Shown: piece after piece, positions 10,900-20,804 of the stretch | Position numbering within the stretch: the first letter of the stretch is position 1 | How the letters are laid out: each line of letters opens with the position of its first letter | Origin: Actinomadura madurae | GTDB taxonomy: Bacteria; Actinomycetota; Actinomycetes; Streptosporangiales; Streptosporangiaceae | Length of the DNA stretch: 64,000 nt | NCBI RefSeq assembly: GCF_900115095.1 | Contig: NZ_FOVH01000004.1 | Location: 1 to 64,000 of the forward strand | Direction: 5' to 3' | Made by a program: the position numbers and the translations under genes | The notes under the pieces: model-generated | What the model saw: the letters and a program-made list of their open reading frames with translations, nothing else | What the model was told of the DNA's origin: nothing | The model's database searches: none

Positions 10900-11756
10900 C
10901 ACATCCCCTTCGACGGGACGAACTGGAAGTACAGGGTGGAGATCAGGAAGTTCTCCAGGAAGAGCAGCATGAACGTGATGACCACGGTCTGGTTGACCGC
11001 GTCGCCGACGCCCTTCGGCCCGCCCTTGGCGTTCAGGCCCTTGTAGGCCGCGACCAGGCCGGCGGTGATGCCGAACACGAACGCCTTGAACTCGGCCTGC
11101 AGCAGGTCGGGAAGCTGCGCGATCGCGTTGAACGACGCCAGGTAGGCGCCGGGGGTGCCGCCCTGGAGCATCACGTTGAAGAAGTAGCCGCCGAGCAGGC
11201 CGACCACCGACACCAGCCCGTTGAGGAACAGCGCGACGAACGCGCAGGCGAGCATCCGCGGCACCACGAGGCGGTGCAGCGGGTTGATGCCCAGCACCTC
11301 CATCGCGTCGATCTCCTCGCGGATCTTCCGGGACCCGATGTCGGCGCACATCGCCGACCCGGCGGCGCCCGCCACCAGCAGCGAGGTGACCAGCGGGCTG
11401 GCTTCCCGGACGATCGCGACCACCGCGGTCGCGCCGGTGTAGGACTGCGCGCCGAGCTGCCGGATCAGCCCGCCGACCTGCAACGACAGGACGCCGCCGA
11501 ACGGGATCGCGACCAGCATGGTCGGCACGACGGTGACGCTGACGATGAACCAGGCCTGCTGGATGAACTCGCGCCACTGGAACGGCCACTTGAACAGCGC
11601 GCGGCCCACGTCCAGGCAGAGGGCGAAGAACCGTCCCGGCTCCTTGACGAGGACGTTGACCGCGCCGTCCCCGACCTTCCGGAACGACGCGGAGGAGCCT
11701 CCGCCTTTCCCGCCCCCTGGCCGGCCCGCGCCGATGCCGGTGTCAGGAGTGGACAT
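10899..11756 (-). CDS. yrbEA: MlaE/YrbE family ABC permease (YrbEA)
   Basis: The 285-aa first permease of the pair. A Gly/Ser-rich N-terminus (about 1-25) precedes the membrane domain. The MlaE motif is ADIGSRKIREEIDAMEVLGI (about 159-178). The EIDAMEVLGINP loop is where the family contacts its ATPase. The start overlaps the ATPase stop by one base (TGATG), so ATPase and permeases are translationally coupled. Confidence 0.92.
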   Translation of the reverse strand: MSTPDTGIGAGRPGGGKGGGSSASFRKVGDGAVNVLVKEPGRFFALCLDVGRALFKWPFQWREFIQQAWFIVSVTVVPTMLVAIPFGGVLSLQVGGLIRQLGAQSYTGATAVVAIVREASPLVTSLLVAGAAGSAMCADIGSRKIREEIDAMEVLGINPLHRLVVPRMLACAFVALFLNGLVSVVGLLGGYFFNVMLQGGTPGAYLASFNAIAQLPDLLQAEFKAFVFGITAGLVAAYKGLNAKGGPKGVGDAVNQTVVITFMLLFLENFLISTLYFQFVPSKGM

Positions 11757-12877
11757 CAGTACCCTGCACCCGCCCCTGGCTGTCCGGGCGGCGGGTTGCC
11801 GGGGAAGCGGCCGGGGCCGCCGGGGGGCGGGCCCGCGGGGGGCATGCCGCCGGGCGCCCCGTGCGCGCCGCCGGCCGGGGCGCCGACCGGCGCCATGGAC
11901 GCCACGTACCGCGGCCACTCCTCCACCCAGTTGCGGCCGAGGTCGTCGATGAACGAGCCGGGCGGCGGGGTGACGCCGTGCGCGGCGCACCAGGCGCCGG
12001 GCGCGTGCATCCCGGAGCGCAGCAGCCCGTTGCTCGGCATCTGCTGCGGCGGGATGGGGGGCAGCTTGCCGGAGTCGAGGCCCATCTTGGCCTCGGCCTC
12101 CAGCTCGGACTCGTCCTTCTCCTCGGACATGCCGATGGGGCCGACCTTGCTGGCGTTGAGGAACTGCCGGACGACCGGCTCCTCGCTGGACAGCAGCATC
12201 TCCCGGGGCCCGAACATCGCCAGGTGCCGCTGGTACAGCAGGCCGATGTTGTCGGGCACGGTCCGGGCGGTGTTGATGTCGTGGGTGACGATCAGGAACG
12301 TCGCGCCGATCTGCGCGTTGAGGTCGATGAAGACCTGGTTCAGGAACGCGGTGCGGACCGGGTCGAGGCCGGAGTCCGGCTCGTCCACCAGGAGGATCTC
12401 GGGGTCGAGCACGAGGGCGCGGGCGAGGCCCGCGCGCTTCTTCATGCCGCCGGAGATCTCGCCGGGGAGCTTGTGCTCGGCGCCGAGGAGGCCGACCATC
12501 TCCATCTTCTCGAGGACGATGCGCTTGACCTCGGACTCGGACTTCTTGGTGTGCTCGCGGAGCGGGAAGGCGATGTTGTCGAAGAGGTTCATCGAGCCGA
12601 ACAGCGCGCCGTCCTGGAAGAGGACGCCGAACAGCTTCCGGGTGTCGTACAGCTGCGACTCGGGCAGGTAGGGCAGGTCCCGGTCGCCGATCCAGATGTG
12701 CCCGCGGTCGGGCTTGAGCAGCCCCACGAGCGACTTCAGGAAGACCGACTTGCCGGTACCGGACGGACCCAGGAGAACGGAGATCTCCCCTGCGGGGATG
12801 GTCAGCGACACGTCCTGCCAGATCACCTGGCGGCCGAAGGACTTCGTCAGGCCCTCGACTCTGATCTCGACGCCCAC
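11756..12877 (-). CDS. mceG: Mce transporter ATPase (Mkl/MceG, MlaF family)
   Basis: The ATP-binding subunit that energises Mce lipid transport. The 373 aa show Walker A GPSGTGKS (37-44), the Q-loop FQDG, the ABC signature ISGGMKKRAGLARAL, Walker B ILLVDEPDSGLD and a switch His (VTHD). After about residue 250 comes a Pro/Gly-rich tail ending PPPGQPGAGAGY; Mkl-type ATPases also carry C-terminal extensions. The GTG start at 12875-12877 follows GAAAGG. Its place directly after rplL matches mycobacterial mkl. Confidence 0.93.
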   Translation of the reverse strand: MGVEIRVEGLTKSFGRQVIWQDVSLTIPAGEISVLLGPSGTGKSVFLKSLVGLLKPDRGHIWIGDRDLPYLPESQLYDTRKLFGVLFQDGALFGSMNLFDNIAFPLREHTKKSESEVKRIVLEKMEMVGLLGAEHKLPGEISGGMKKRAGLARALVLDPEILLVDEPDSGLDPVRTAFLNQVFIDLNAQIGATFLIVTHDINTARTVPDNIGLLYQRHLAMFGPREMLLSSEEPVVRQFLNASKVGPIGMSEEKDESELEAEAKMGLDSGKLPPIPPQQMPSNGLLRSGMHAPGAWCAAHGVTPPPGSFIDDLGRNWVEEWPRYVASMAPVGAPAGGAHGAPGGMPPAGPPPGGPGRFPGNPPPGQPGAGAGY

Positions 12878-13359
12878 TCGTCACCTTTCGTCCAGGCCGG
12901 GGGAATCCCGAACCAATGAGCGAGTAGCACTCAGGCTCTTTCTGTCGTCACACCGTGTGTCCGCCGTGTTGCTACCGTCCGGTAGCCGAGACGGGTTCCA
13001 CTACCGTAGCGGCCCCCCGTCCAAAAGGAAGGGGTTCCTGCCCAGATCAGCAGCTAAATGCGACGTCGTAAGACAATCGTTACTTACAGCGCCAATGAGA
13101 CTAGTGGTCCAAGAACCGGCGTCTCAAGGGAGGTGCCGACCGACGGCTGCGACCGGACGTCCCACCGTCACCGGTGGGGCGTGCGCGGCCGGATGTGACC
13201 CCAGCGTCAGAACGGGACGCTACGCCCGGGACCGGAAACCGCACAACCCGCCGGGGCGCACGGTTTTCCACAGGCGTTTGTCACCTCGGCACAGAAAACG
13301 GACGCGCCTCCATCCCACCCTTCACGCTCCACGACAAGCCCCGCGAGCCGGGACGCGAA
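12878..13359. other. Intergenic region upstream of the mce operon
   Basis: This stretch of about 480 bp between the rplL terminator and the mce ATPase must contain the mce promoter. It is less GC-rich than its surroundings around 13020-13100. I could not find a convincing -35/-10 pair or a clear operator and see no coding potential. Confidence 0.5.
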
Positions 13360-13393
13360 GGAGGCGGCCACCCCGACCGGGGTGACCGCCTCC
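13360..13393 (-). terminator. Hairpin terminator after rplL
   Basis: A near-perfect 15-bp stem (13360-13374 with 13379-13393) and 4-nt loop lie 45 nt downstream of the rplL stop. No long T-run follows, which is common for actinobacterial terminators. Confidence 0.6.
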
Positions 13394-13437
13394 CTGGAGA
13401 GCGGTGGAGCCGCGCGGGCTCCGGTCATGTGAACCGG

Positions 13438-13830
13438 TTACTTGACGGTGACCGAGGCGCCGGCCTTCTCCAGGGCCTCCTTGGCCTTGTCGGCCGTCTC
13501 CTTGTTGACCTTCTCCAGCAGCGGCTTCGGCGCGCCGTCGACCAGGTCCTTGGCCTCCTTCAGGCCGAGGCTCGTCAGGGCGCGAACCTCCTTGATGACC
13601 TGGATCTTCTTGTCGCCGGCACCCTCAAGGATGACGTCGAACTCGTCCTGCGCGGCGGCCTCCTCGCCACCGGCGGCGGCCGGAACGCCCGGCGCGGCGG
13701 CGACGGCCGCGACCGGCGCGGCGGCCTTGACGTCGAAGACGTCCTCGAACTGCTTCACGAACTCGGAGAGCTCGAGGAGGGTCATCTCCTTGAACGCGTC
13801 GAGCAGGTCGTCGGTGCTGAGCTTCGCCAT
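13438..13830 (-). CDS. rplL: Ribosomal protein L7/L12
   Basis: The 130-aa stalk protein of the 50S subunit recruits translation factors. It shows the N-terminal dimerisation domain (about 1-35), an Ala-rich hinge (about 37-60) and the C-terminal factor-binding domain with [20 protein letters not shown] (about 75-94) ending [10 protein letters not shown]. It follows rplJ by 54 nt and shares its transcript. Confidence 0.98.
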   Translation of the reverse strand: MAKLSTDDLLDAFKEMTLLELSEFVKQFEDVFDVKAAAPVAAVAAAPGVPAAAGGEEAAAQDEFDVILEGAGDKKIQVIKEVRALTSLGLKEAKDLVDGAPKPLLEKVNKETADKAKEALEKAGASVTVK

Positions 13831-13884
13831 GATCTTTCCTCCGCTATGGCTTGAGAACTGGGGATTACTGGACCGCGGGTGTGC

Positions 13885-14448
13885 CTACTCGGCGGGCGCC
13901 TCGGCGGCCGGCGCCTCGGCGGCCTCGCCCTCGGACTCGCGCTTGGCGCGCAGCGCCTCGGCGAGCTGGGCGGCCTGCGTCGGCAGCGCGTTGAACAGCG
14001 CGGCGGCGTTCGCCATCGAGCCCTTCATCGCACCGGCCAGCTTCGCGAGGAGCACCTCGCGCGACTCGAGGTCCGCGAGCTTGGTGACCTCGGCCGCGTC
14101 CATCGACTGACCGTCGATGAAGCCGCCCTTGATCACCAGCATCGGGTGCGCCTTGGCGAAGTCGCGCAGGCCCTTGGCGGCCTCGACCACGTCGCCGCGG
14201 ACGAACGCGATGGCCGACGGGCCTTCGAGCAGGTCACGGAACCGCTCGTCGACACCGGCCTCGTTCGCGGCGCGCTTGGTCAGCGTGTTCTTCACCACGC
14301 GGAACCGCGCGGTCTCGCCGAGGTTGTCGCGCAGCTCCTTGACCTGCGCGACGGAAAGCCCGCGGTACTCGGTGAGCACGGCGCCGTTGGAGCTCTCGAA
14401 CTCGCTCTTGAGCTCGGCGATCGCCGCGTCCTTGTGGGCCTTGGCCAT
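13885..14448 (-). CDS. rplJ: Ribosomal protein L10
   Basis: L10 anchors L7/L12 dimers to the ribosome and represses its own operon by binding the leader RNA. The 187-aa product starts [17 protein letters not shown] and contains [17 protein letters not shown] chose ATG 14446-14448, preceded by GGAAGGA at good spacing; a longer frame to 14571 would run through the leader hairpin. The Glu/Ala-rich C-terminal tail is typical for actinobacteria. Confidence 0.97.
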   Translation of the reverse strand: MAKAHKDAAIAELKSEFESSNGAVLTEYRGLSVAQVKELRDNLGETARFRVVKNTLTKRAANEAGVDERFRDLLEGPSAIAFVRGDVVEAAKGLRDFAKAHPMLVIKGGFIDGQSMDAAEVTKLADLESREVLLAKLAGAMKGSMANAAALFNALPTQAAQLAEALRAKRESEGEAAEAPAAEAPAE

Positions 14449-14517
14449 AGCCCTCCTTCCGATTACCTGGGTGGTCCGACCCGCGGCCGTCCCGGGGGAC
14501 GGCGATGCGGGTCCACC

Positions 14518-14548
14518 AAAAAACGCCCCGGCGCAGGCGCACGGGGCG
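14518..14548 (-). terminator. Attenuator-like hairpin with U-run in the rplJ leader
   Basis: A GC stem (14524-14530 with 14542-14548) is followed on the minus strand by six T (complement of 14518-14523). It lies between the L10 leader and the rplJ ribosome-binding site, so it can stop transcription before rplJ and would set the level of read-through. Confidence 0.75.
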
Positions 14549-14571
14549 TCCAGGCACGGCACGGAGGCCAT

Positions 14572-14664
14572 GCGGGAAGCTCTCGTCTCACCTACGCAGG
14601 CCGCCCGAACGGGTGTCGGGTCCTTCGGTCACCTCAGAGAAGTGACGACCGGCGGTCTTCGGCA
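14572..14664 (-). ncRNA. Ribosomal protein L10 leader
   Basis: The minus-strand RNA between the rplJ promoter and the attenuator hairpin contains the GGCCTGCGTAGGTG-type conserved end and paired arms (GACCGCCGGTCGTCAC, CCCGTTCGGG) seen in L10 leaders of actinobacteria (Rfam family L10_leader). L10-L12 complexes bind this element and repress the operon. The call is from motif memory and position; a covariance search would settle it. Confidence 0.75.
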
Positions 14665-14670
14665 CGGAAC

Positions 14671-14699
14671 AGGATACGTGCGTCCCCCGGGTAGACCAA
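14671..14699 (-). promoter_or_regulatory. rplJ-rplL promoter
   Basis: TTGGTC (14694-14699) and TATCCT (14671-14676) on the minus strand are spaced by 17 nt. The predicted start near 14664 coincides with the beginning of the L10 leader. Confidence 0.75.
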
Positions 14700-14715
14700 A
14701 TCGGCGGACACGAAC

Positions 14716-14749
14716 GAGGGACCGCGCCCCATGCGGGGTGCGGTCCCTC
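14716..14749 (-). terminator. Hairpin terminator between lipoprotein gene and rplJ promoter
   Basis: A 15-bp stem with one mismatch (14716-14730 with 14735-14749) and ATGC loop lies 22 nt after the lipoprotein stop, separating that gene from the rplJ operon. Confidence 0.65.
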
Positions 14750-14771
14750 GGCGCGGAAGACGGGCGGGCGA

Positions 14772-15653
14772 TCAGCTGCCGGGAAGGCCGGAGCCGCTCC
14801 CGAGCCGGCTCATCAGCTCGCCGAAGTCGGTGACCTCGCTCGCCGGCGGCTCGGTGATCTGCACCGGCTTGCCGAAGTCGCGGTACTTCATCGTCATGGT
14901 CATCGTGCCGGCCGACGTCTGCTGCGACTTCATCGTCATCTTGCGCGGCACCTGCTGGCCGTCCACCCACAGGTCGAAGTGCATGGCCTCCATGCCGGTC
15001 GTGCCGACGCTCTTGCGGTAGGCCTCCTGCGTCTCCGGGGACAGCTTCGCGATCGCGTCCTCCATCCGGTACGTCCCCGTGTAGTGGGTCGTCTCGACGC
15101 CGTCGACCATCTCCTTGCCGACCTCGCGCGCGTCCTTGGACGCCGTCAGCATCTTGGTGTTCTGCACCGGGTCCATCTGCTGGGACTGCTGGAGCAGCTC
15201 ATCGATGTTCATGCCCGACTTGCGGCCCAGCTCGTCCAGCGAGATCTTGAGCCACGGCTTGCCGGAGCCGCCGCCGAGCTGGTTCAGCGCCGGCATCTTC
15301 ATGTACATGGTCCGGCCCACCAGCCGCTGCTCCATGCCGGACATCGACTGGCCCGCGACGGTCATCTGCGCGAAGTTCATGCTGTAGGCCAGGTCGGGCT
15401 TCGTGCGGTACTGCATCGTGCCGGTCGCCGACATGTTCCCGTCGGACGATCCGGTCATCTCCATCGACATGTCGGCCTGGAAGGAGTCGATCTTGCCGGT
15501 CTTCTCGGCGGTCTTGCCGAGGACCTGCGCGGCCGACAGCTTGAGTCCCTTGCCGGCCTCGTCCACCGTCTTCCCGGCGTCCCCGAGACAGCCGGTCAGC
15601 GAGAGGGCGAGGCCGGTGGCCAGCGCCGCGCCTGCGGCGAAACGACGGATCAT
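14772..15653 (-). CDS. Secreted lipoprotein, LppX/LolA-like (paralogue 1)
   Basis: The 293-aa protein has a signal peptide and lipobox ending LSLTGC (Cys 22), so it should be lipid-anchored on the outer face of the membrane. The mature part begins with the motif LSAAQVLGKTAEKTGKIDSFQADM, describing an LppX/LprG or LolA-type beta-sheet cradle that in this superfamily holds lipids. Met is unusually frequent. The downstream neighbour at 15746 is a clear paralogue (same KLTAGQALLKASEKTGK start, same KTTHYTGT segment). Function is unproven; lipid binding is inferred from fold similarity. Confidence 0.75.
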   Translation of the reverse strand: MIRRFAAGAALATGLALSLTGCLGDAGKTVDEAGKGLKLSAAQVLGKTAEKTGKIDSFQADMSMEMTGSSDGNMSATGTMQYRTKPDLAYSMNFAQMTVAGQSMSGMEQRLVGRTMYMKMPALNQLGGGSGKPWLKISLDELGRKSGMNIDELLQQSQQMDPVQNTKMLTASKDAREVGKEMVDGVETTHYTGTYRMEDAIAKLSPETQEAYRKSVGTTGMEAMHFDLWVDGQQVPRKMTMKSQQTSAGTMTMTMKYRDFGKPVQITEPPASEVTDFGELMSRLGSGSGLPGS

Positions 15654-15745
15654 CGTGGGGGGTCTCCTTGGTCTCTGGGCGGCCCGGACGATGGGGCCGA
15701 ACGGTACATGAGACGCGAAGGAGACCGCCGAGGTTCACCCCGTTT

Positions 15746-16600
15746 CTAGTTGCCGCCGAACAGGTTGCCGATCGTCAGCTCGCCCACCTGGTCGGAGGGC
15801 GGCGTGTTCACGTCGAACGACTTGCCGTAGTCGCTGTAGAGGACGGTCACGGTGCCGTTCTCGCCCCCGGTGCCGGTCGCCTTGGACACCAGCTTGCGCG
15901 GCAGGTTGCTCCCGTCCGTCCACAGATCGAAGTTGATCTTGCTGTTGGCGCGGTCCTTCGGCAGCCACTGCCCGACCTTCTCGCGCGACTGCGCGTCGAG
16001 CCGCTTCAGCGCGTCGTCGACGGTCACCGTCCCGGTGTAGTGCGTGGTCTTGACGCCGTCGACCGTCTCGGTGCCGACCCGGCGGGCGTCCTTGGAACCG
16101 GTGAACATCTTCGTCTGCTCGGCCGGGTCCACCTTCTGCACCTGGCTGACCAGGCTCTGCACGTCGAACCCGGTGCGCTGCGCGACCTGGTTCACGTCGA
16201 TCTTCACCCACGGCTTGCCGCCGCTGACGAACTGGGCGAGCTGCGGGACCTTCGCGTACAGCACGTTGCCCTTGTAGACCGCCTGGCCCTTGGCGCCCGG
16301 GACGGTCTGCCCGTTCTTGCTGAACTCGTCCAGCTTCGCGCTGAACTCCAGCGAGGGACGCAGCCGGAACTGCCCGTTGGCGTGGATCTTGCCGCCGCCG
16401 TCGCCGGTGCCCGTCACGGTCAGGTCGGCCTTGAACGTGTCGGTCTTGCCGGTCTTCTCGGATGCCTTCAGGAGCGCCTGCCCGGCGGTCAGTTTCATGT
16501 TGCCGGTGTTGGTCTCCGACCCGTCCCCGTTGCATCCGGACAGGAGGAGAGCGGCGCCCACGGCGGTGCCTCCGGCCGCCACCACGAGTCGTCGGTTCAT
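15746..16600 (-). CDS. Secreted lipoprotein, LppX/LolA-like (paralogue 2)
   Basis: A 284-aa lipoprotein with lipobox LLLSGC (Cys 23). It shares with its neighbour the N-terminal A-x-x-LLKASEKTGKTDTF motif, the DGVKTTHYTGT segment and a C-terminal block ending with DYGKSFDVNTPPSDQV. It is therefore a tandem duplicate. It lies on the same strand with a gap of about 90 nt and its own leader, so it may be co-transcribed. Role unknown; probably a lipid-binding envelope protein. Confidence 0.75.
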   Translation of the reverse strand: MNRRLVVAAGGTAVGAALLLSGCNGDGSETNTGNMKLTAGQALLKASEKTGKTDTFKADLTVTGTGDGGGKIHANGQFRLRPSLEFSAKLDEFSKNGQTVPGAKGQAVYKGNVLYAKVPQLAQFVSGGKPWVKIDVNQVAQRTGFDVQSLVSQVQKVDPAEQTKMFTGSKDARRVGTETVDGVKTTHYTGTVTVDDALKRLDAQSREKVGQWLPKDRANSKINFDLWTDGSNLPRKLVSKATGTGGENGTVTVLYSDYGKSFDVNTPPSDQVGELTIGNLFGGN

Positions 16601-16754
16601 GAGGGTTGAGCCTCCCTTGTCGCCCTGCTGGTGTTACCCAGTGTCCCGAGGCGCCAACGTCGCCACATCCCCCGGTGGTACGAACGGACCCTCGCACCGT
16701 ACGACCAACGGCGTAGCCGCCGGGGCGCCGTTCGGCCACCCGGCGGCGCCGGCG

Positions 16755-17627
16755 TCAGCGGTAGGAGCCGAAGCTCATCGAGCCGGTGAGGGCGGCGCCC
16801 GGCGCCTGCGCGTTCAGCGCGATCGTGGTCGGGCGGGCCTTGCTGTCGGCCCACAGGTCGAGCCCGCAGCCGGCGCTGTCCGGGACCCACTTGCGCATCT
16901 CCGCCGCCGCGTCCCTCGGCAGCAGCGCGTACACGCTGCCCATCAGCGCCTGCGCGGTGAAGCGGGTGTTGCCGGACGCGTCCGGCCCGCTCGCGGTCAT
17001 GCCGGGCAGCGTCCCGATCATGAAGGTGAACTGCCGCGGGTCGGAGCCGCTCTGCAGCGTGCCGAGCTGCGCCGCGGTCAGCGTCGACCGCGTCCACTTC
17101 TGCCCGTCGAAGCCCTTGAGGACGTTGCCCTGCACGATCACCTTCTGGGTGATCTTGCTGAGCTCGCCGCCCCGCATCGCCCGCGTCACGCCGACGGCGT
17201 TCATCGCGAACTTCGGGTACAGGGTGAACGTGGCGGTCTCGGTGGCGTGCCGGTAGTCGCCGTCCGACCCGATGGTCACCTTCATGTCCGTCTTGCGGGT
17301 GAAGGAGTTCAGGCTGGGGCCCGGCTGCGGCGGTGCCGTCGGCAGCCCGTGCGCGGCGCCCCCGCCCCCGGATCCGGGGGTTCCCGGCCTGGCGCCCGCG
17401 CCCGTCCCGGAGCCCGGCGCGCCGGGCGCGCCCGGCGTGACCGTGCCGGACGCCGAGCCGTTGGGGTTCGCGGGATCCCGCTGCGCCATGTTCGCGGCGG
17501 GCGGCGGCGCGCCGCCGTCCTTCGGGCCGTCGCCCCCGACCTTGACCACCATCAGGATCGCCGTGGGCACGACGGCCACCGCGGTCACGGCGGAGATGGC
17601 GATGGCCCGGTCGGTTCGACGCTTCAC
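16755..17627 (-). CDS. Membrane-anchored exported protein, related array member 3
   Basis: The 290-aa product has an N-terminal helix (about 9-28) without a lipobox Cys, then a Pro/Gly/Ala-rich linker (about 35-98) and a folded domain (about 100-290) with FTLYPKFAMNAVG and WVPDSAGCGLDLWADSKARP. The length, place and final DLWxD segment resemble the two lipoproteins downstream, suggesting a distant third member that uses a membrane anchor. No function is recognised. Confidence 0.65.
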   Translation of the reverse strand: MKRRTDRAIAISAVTAVAVVPTAILMVVKVGGDGPKDGGAPPPAANMAQRDPANPNGSASGTVTPGAPGAPGSGTGAGARPGTPGSGGGGAAHGLPTAPPQPGPSLNSFTRKTDMKVTIGSDGDYRHATETATFTLYPKFAMNAVGVTRAMRGGELSKITQKVIVQGNVLKGFDGQKWTRSTLTAAQLGTLQSGSDPRQFTFMIGTLPGMTASGPDASGNTRFTAQALMGSVYALLPRDAAAEMRKWVPDSAGCGLDLWADSKARPTTIALNAQAPGAALTGSMSFGSYR

Positions 17628-17757
17628 CCGGGCAATTCAACACCAAGTTCCCCATTGGTAACAAAGCAATCGAAACCCAGATTGTCCGGTTCCGGACCGT
17701 GATCCGTGTATCCGGCCACCCGCCCGCGCCCGTTCCGGTCACGCCGCGGGAAAAGCG

Positions 17758-17792
17758 GCAGGGCGCCCCCGGTCGCACCGGGGACGCCCTGC
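17758..17792 (-). terminator. Rho-independent terminator after rplA
   Basis: A 15-bp stem with one mismatch (17758-17772 with 17778-17792) followed on the minus strand by CGCTTTTCCC lies 30 nt after the rplA stop. Confidence 0.75.
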
Positions 17793-17821
17793 TCGGTGGC
17801 GTGCGACGACGCCGCGCTCGA

Positions 17822-18538
17822 TCAGGCCTCTTCGAGCTCCGCCGTCAGGTTGCGGACCGCGTTCGGGTCCACCGGGATGCTCGGGCCCATCGACGTGGTC
17901 AGCGACGCCTTCTTGACGTACCGGCCCTTCGCCGCGGACGGCTTGAGCCGCTGGATCTCGTCCACGGCCGCGGCGTAGTTCTCCACCAGCTTGCGCTCGT
18001 CGAAGGACGCCTTGCCGATGATGAAGTGCAGGTTCGCGTGCCGGTCGACCCGGAACTCGATCTTGCCGCCCTTGATGTCGGTGACGGCCTTCGCCACGTC
18101 CATGGTGACCGTGCCGGTCTTCGGGTTCGGCATCAGGCCGCGCGGGCCGAGCACCCGGCCGAGCCGTCCGACCTTGCCCATCTGGTCCGGCGTCGCCACC
18201 ACGGCGTCGAAGTCCAGGAAGCCGCCCTGGATCCGCTCGATCATGTCGTCCGAGCCGACCAGGTCGGCGCCCGCCGCCTCGGCCTCCTGCGCCTTGGCGC
18301 CGACGGCGAAGACGAGCACGCGGGCGGTCTTGCCGGTGCCGTGCGGCAGGTTGACCGTGCCGCGGACCATCTGGTCGGCCTTGCGCGGGTCGACGCCCAG
18401 CCGCAGGGCGACCTCGACGGTCGCGTCGAACTTGGTGACCGCGGTCTCCTTGGCCAGCTTCACGGCCTCGACCGGGCTGTACAGCCGCTCGCGGTCGATC
18501 TTCTCCGCCGCGGCGCGGTAGCCCTTGCTGCGCTTCAT
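17822..18538 (-). CDS. rplA: Ribosomal protein L1
   Basis: L1 forms the mobile stalk at the ribosomal E site and represses its own mRNA in many bacteria. The 238-aa protein starts [15 protein letters not shown] and contains the RNA-binding signature [18 protein letters not shown] (about 127-144). ATG 18536-18538 follows GGAGGAACGCAC; a longer upstream frame would overlap rplK. It is transcribed with rplK (59-nt gap). Confidence 0.97.
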   Translation of the reverse strand: MKRSKGYRAAAEKIDRERLYSPVEAVKLAKETAVTKFDATVEVALRLGVDPRKADQMVRGTVNLPHGTGKTARVLVFAVGAKAQEAEAAGADLVGSDDMIERIQGGFLDFDAVVATPDQMGKVGRLGRVLGPRGLMPNPKTGTVTMDVAKAVTDIKGGKIEFRVDRHANLHFIIGKASFDERKLVENYAAAVDEIQRLKPSAAKGRYVKKASLTTSMGPSIPVDPNAVRNLTAELEEA

Positions 18539-18597
18539 GTGCGTTCCTCCACTGGAACTCGTGGTGCGGGCCGAAGCGGACCCTCCCACTGGGTGAC

Positions 18598-19026
18598 TTA
18601 CTTGACCTCGATGCCCATCGACCGCGCGGTGCCGGCGACGATCTTCTCGGCGGCGTCCAGGTCCTTGGCGTTGAGGTCGGGCATCTTGGTCGTGGCGATC
18701 TCGCGGACCTGGTCGCGGGTGACCGAGCCGACCTTGGTCTTGTGCGGCTCGCCGCTGCCCTTCTCCACGCCCGCGGCCTTGAGGATGAGCTGCGCGGCCG
18801 GCGGGGTCTTGGTGATGAAGCTGAACGACCGGTCCTCGTAGATGGTGATCTCTACGGGGATGACGTTGCCGCGCTGGGAGTCCGTGGCGGCGTTGTACTG
18901 CTTGCAGAAGTCCATGATGTTGACGCCGTGCGGACCGAGCGCGGTACCGACCGGCGGCGCCGGCGTCGCCTGGCCCGCCTGCAACTGGACCTTGACGAGC
19001 GCGGCGACCTTCTTCTTCGGAGGCAT
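18598..19026 (-). CDS. rplK: Ribosomal protein L11
   Basis: The 142-aa protein of the GTPase-associated centre, needed for RelA activation. It contains the N-terminal [27 protein letters not shown] segment (proline hinge around 22-36) and the C-terminal rRNA-binding domain ending [16 protein letters not shown]. It starts with ATG 19024-19026 and is followed by rplA. Confidence 0.97.
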   Translation of the reverse strand: MPPKKKVAALVKVQLQAGQATPAPPVGTALGPHGVNIMDFCKQYNAATDSQRGNVIPVEITIYEDRSFSFITKTPPAAQLILKAAGVEKGSGEPHKTKVGSVTRDQVREIATTKMPDLNAKDLDAAEKIVAGTARSMGIEVK

Positions 19027-19144
19027 GCGAACCCCTTTGTCCCATTTATCGGTGGTTCCGACTCCCGGTCACCCGGGCAACACGGCGGCTGGGACGCATC
19101 CACCGTGTAGGAACCGCTATGTGAGACGGAGCGCGGGGGCTCCG

Positions 19145-20352
<1,208 letters not shown>

Positions 20353-20474
20353 TTGCCGCCGTTCACCTCATAGGTCGTGATCCAACCACCAAGTGGTTGC
20401 CGCGCCGTCCCGTGCCGCGGAGTGCCACGGCGACGCCGTGGCGCGGCCGGCACGAGTGCGCGCACCGCACCTCG

Positions 20475-20547
20475 CAGGGCAGGAGGGACTCGAACCCCCA
20501 ACCGCCGGTTTTGGAGACCGGAGCTCTACCAATTGAGCCACTGCCCT
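20475..20547 (-). tRNA. tRNA-Trp (CCA)
   Basis: A 73-nt cloverleaf: acceptor AGGGCAG/CTGCCCT with G discriminator, D-arm GCTC...GAGC, anticodon loop TCTCCAAAA with CCA, and T-loop TTCGAGT. It lies just upstream of secE-nusG. Confidence 0.97.
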
Positions 20548-20674
20548 TCGTTCTCCGGCTAAGGAGAAAGCCCGGCCGCGGGGCCGGGGTGGTGCCGCGT
20601 CCCAGCTTACGGCCTCACGAAGGTGCCCGGGTGCGGACAGGCTCGTATACCGGCGACGCGTCACTTGCTGGGTG

Positions 20675-20703
20675 AGTCTACGTGCCGGAGGGGCCCGCGT
20701 CGA
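20675..20703 (-). promoter_or_regulatory. Candidate promoter for tRNA-Trp/secE/nusG
   Basis: TCGACG (20698-20703) and TAGACT (20675-20680) are spaced by 17 nt on the minus strand, about 120 nt upstream of tRNA-Trp. It lies in the divergent gap with aspC. Confidence 0.45.
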
Positions 20704-20804
20704 ACCGATACCCGGAGATCGGCGGGAACGCGGCGGCGGCGACCCGTCCGACCGGCCCGGATATATGGCTCGGGTCACGCGGGCCGATCTGTAACGATGG
20801 GGAC

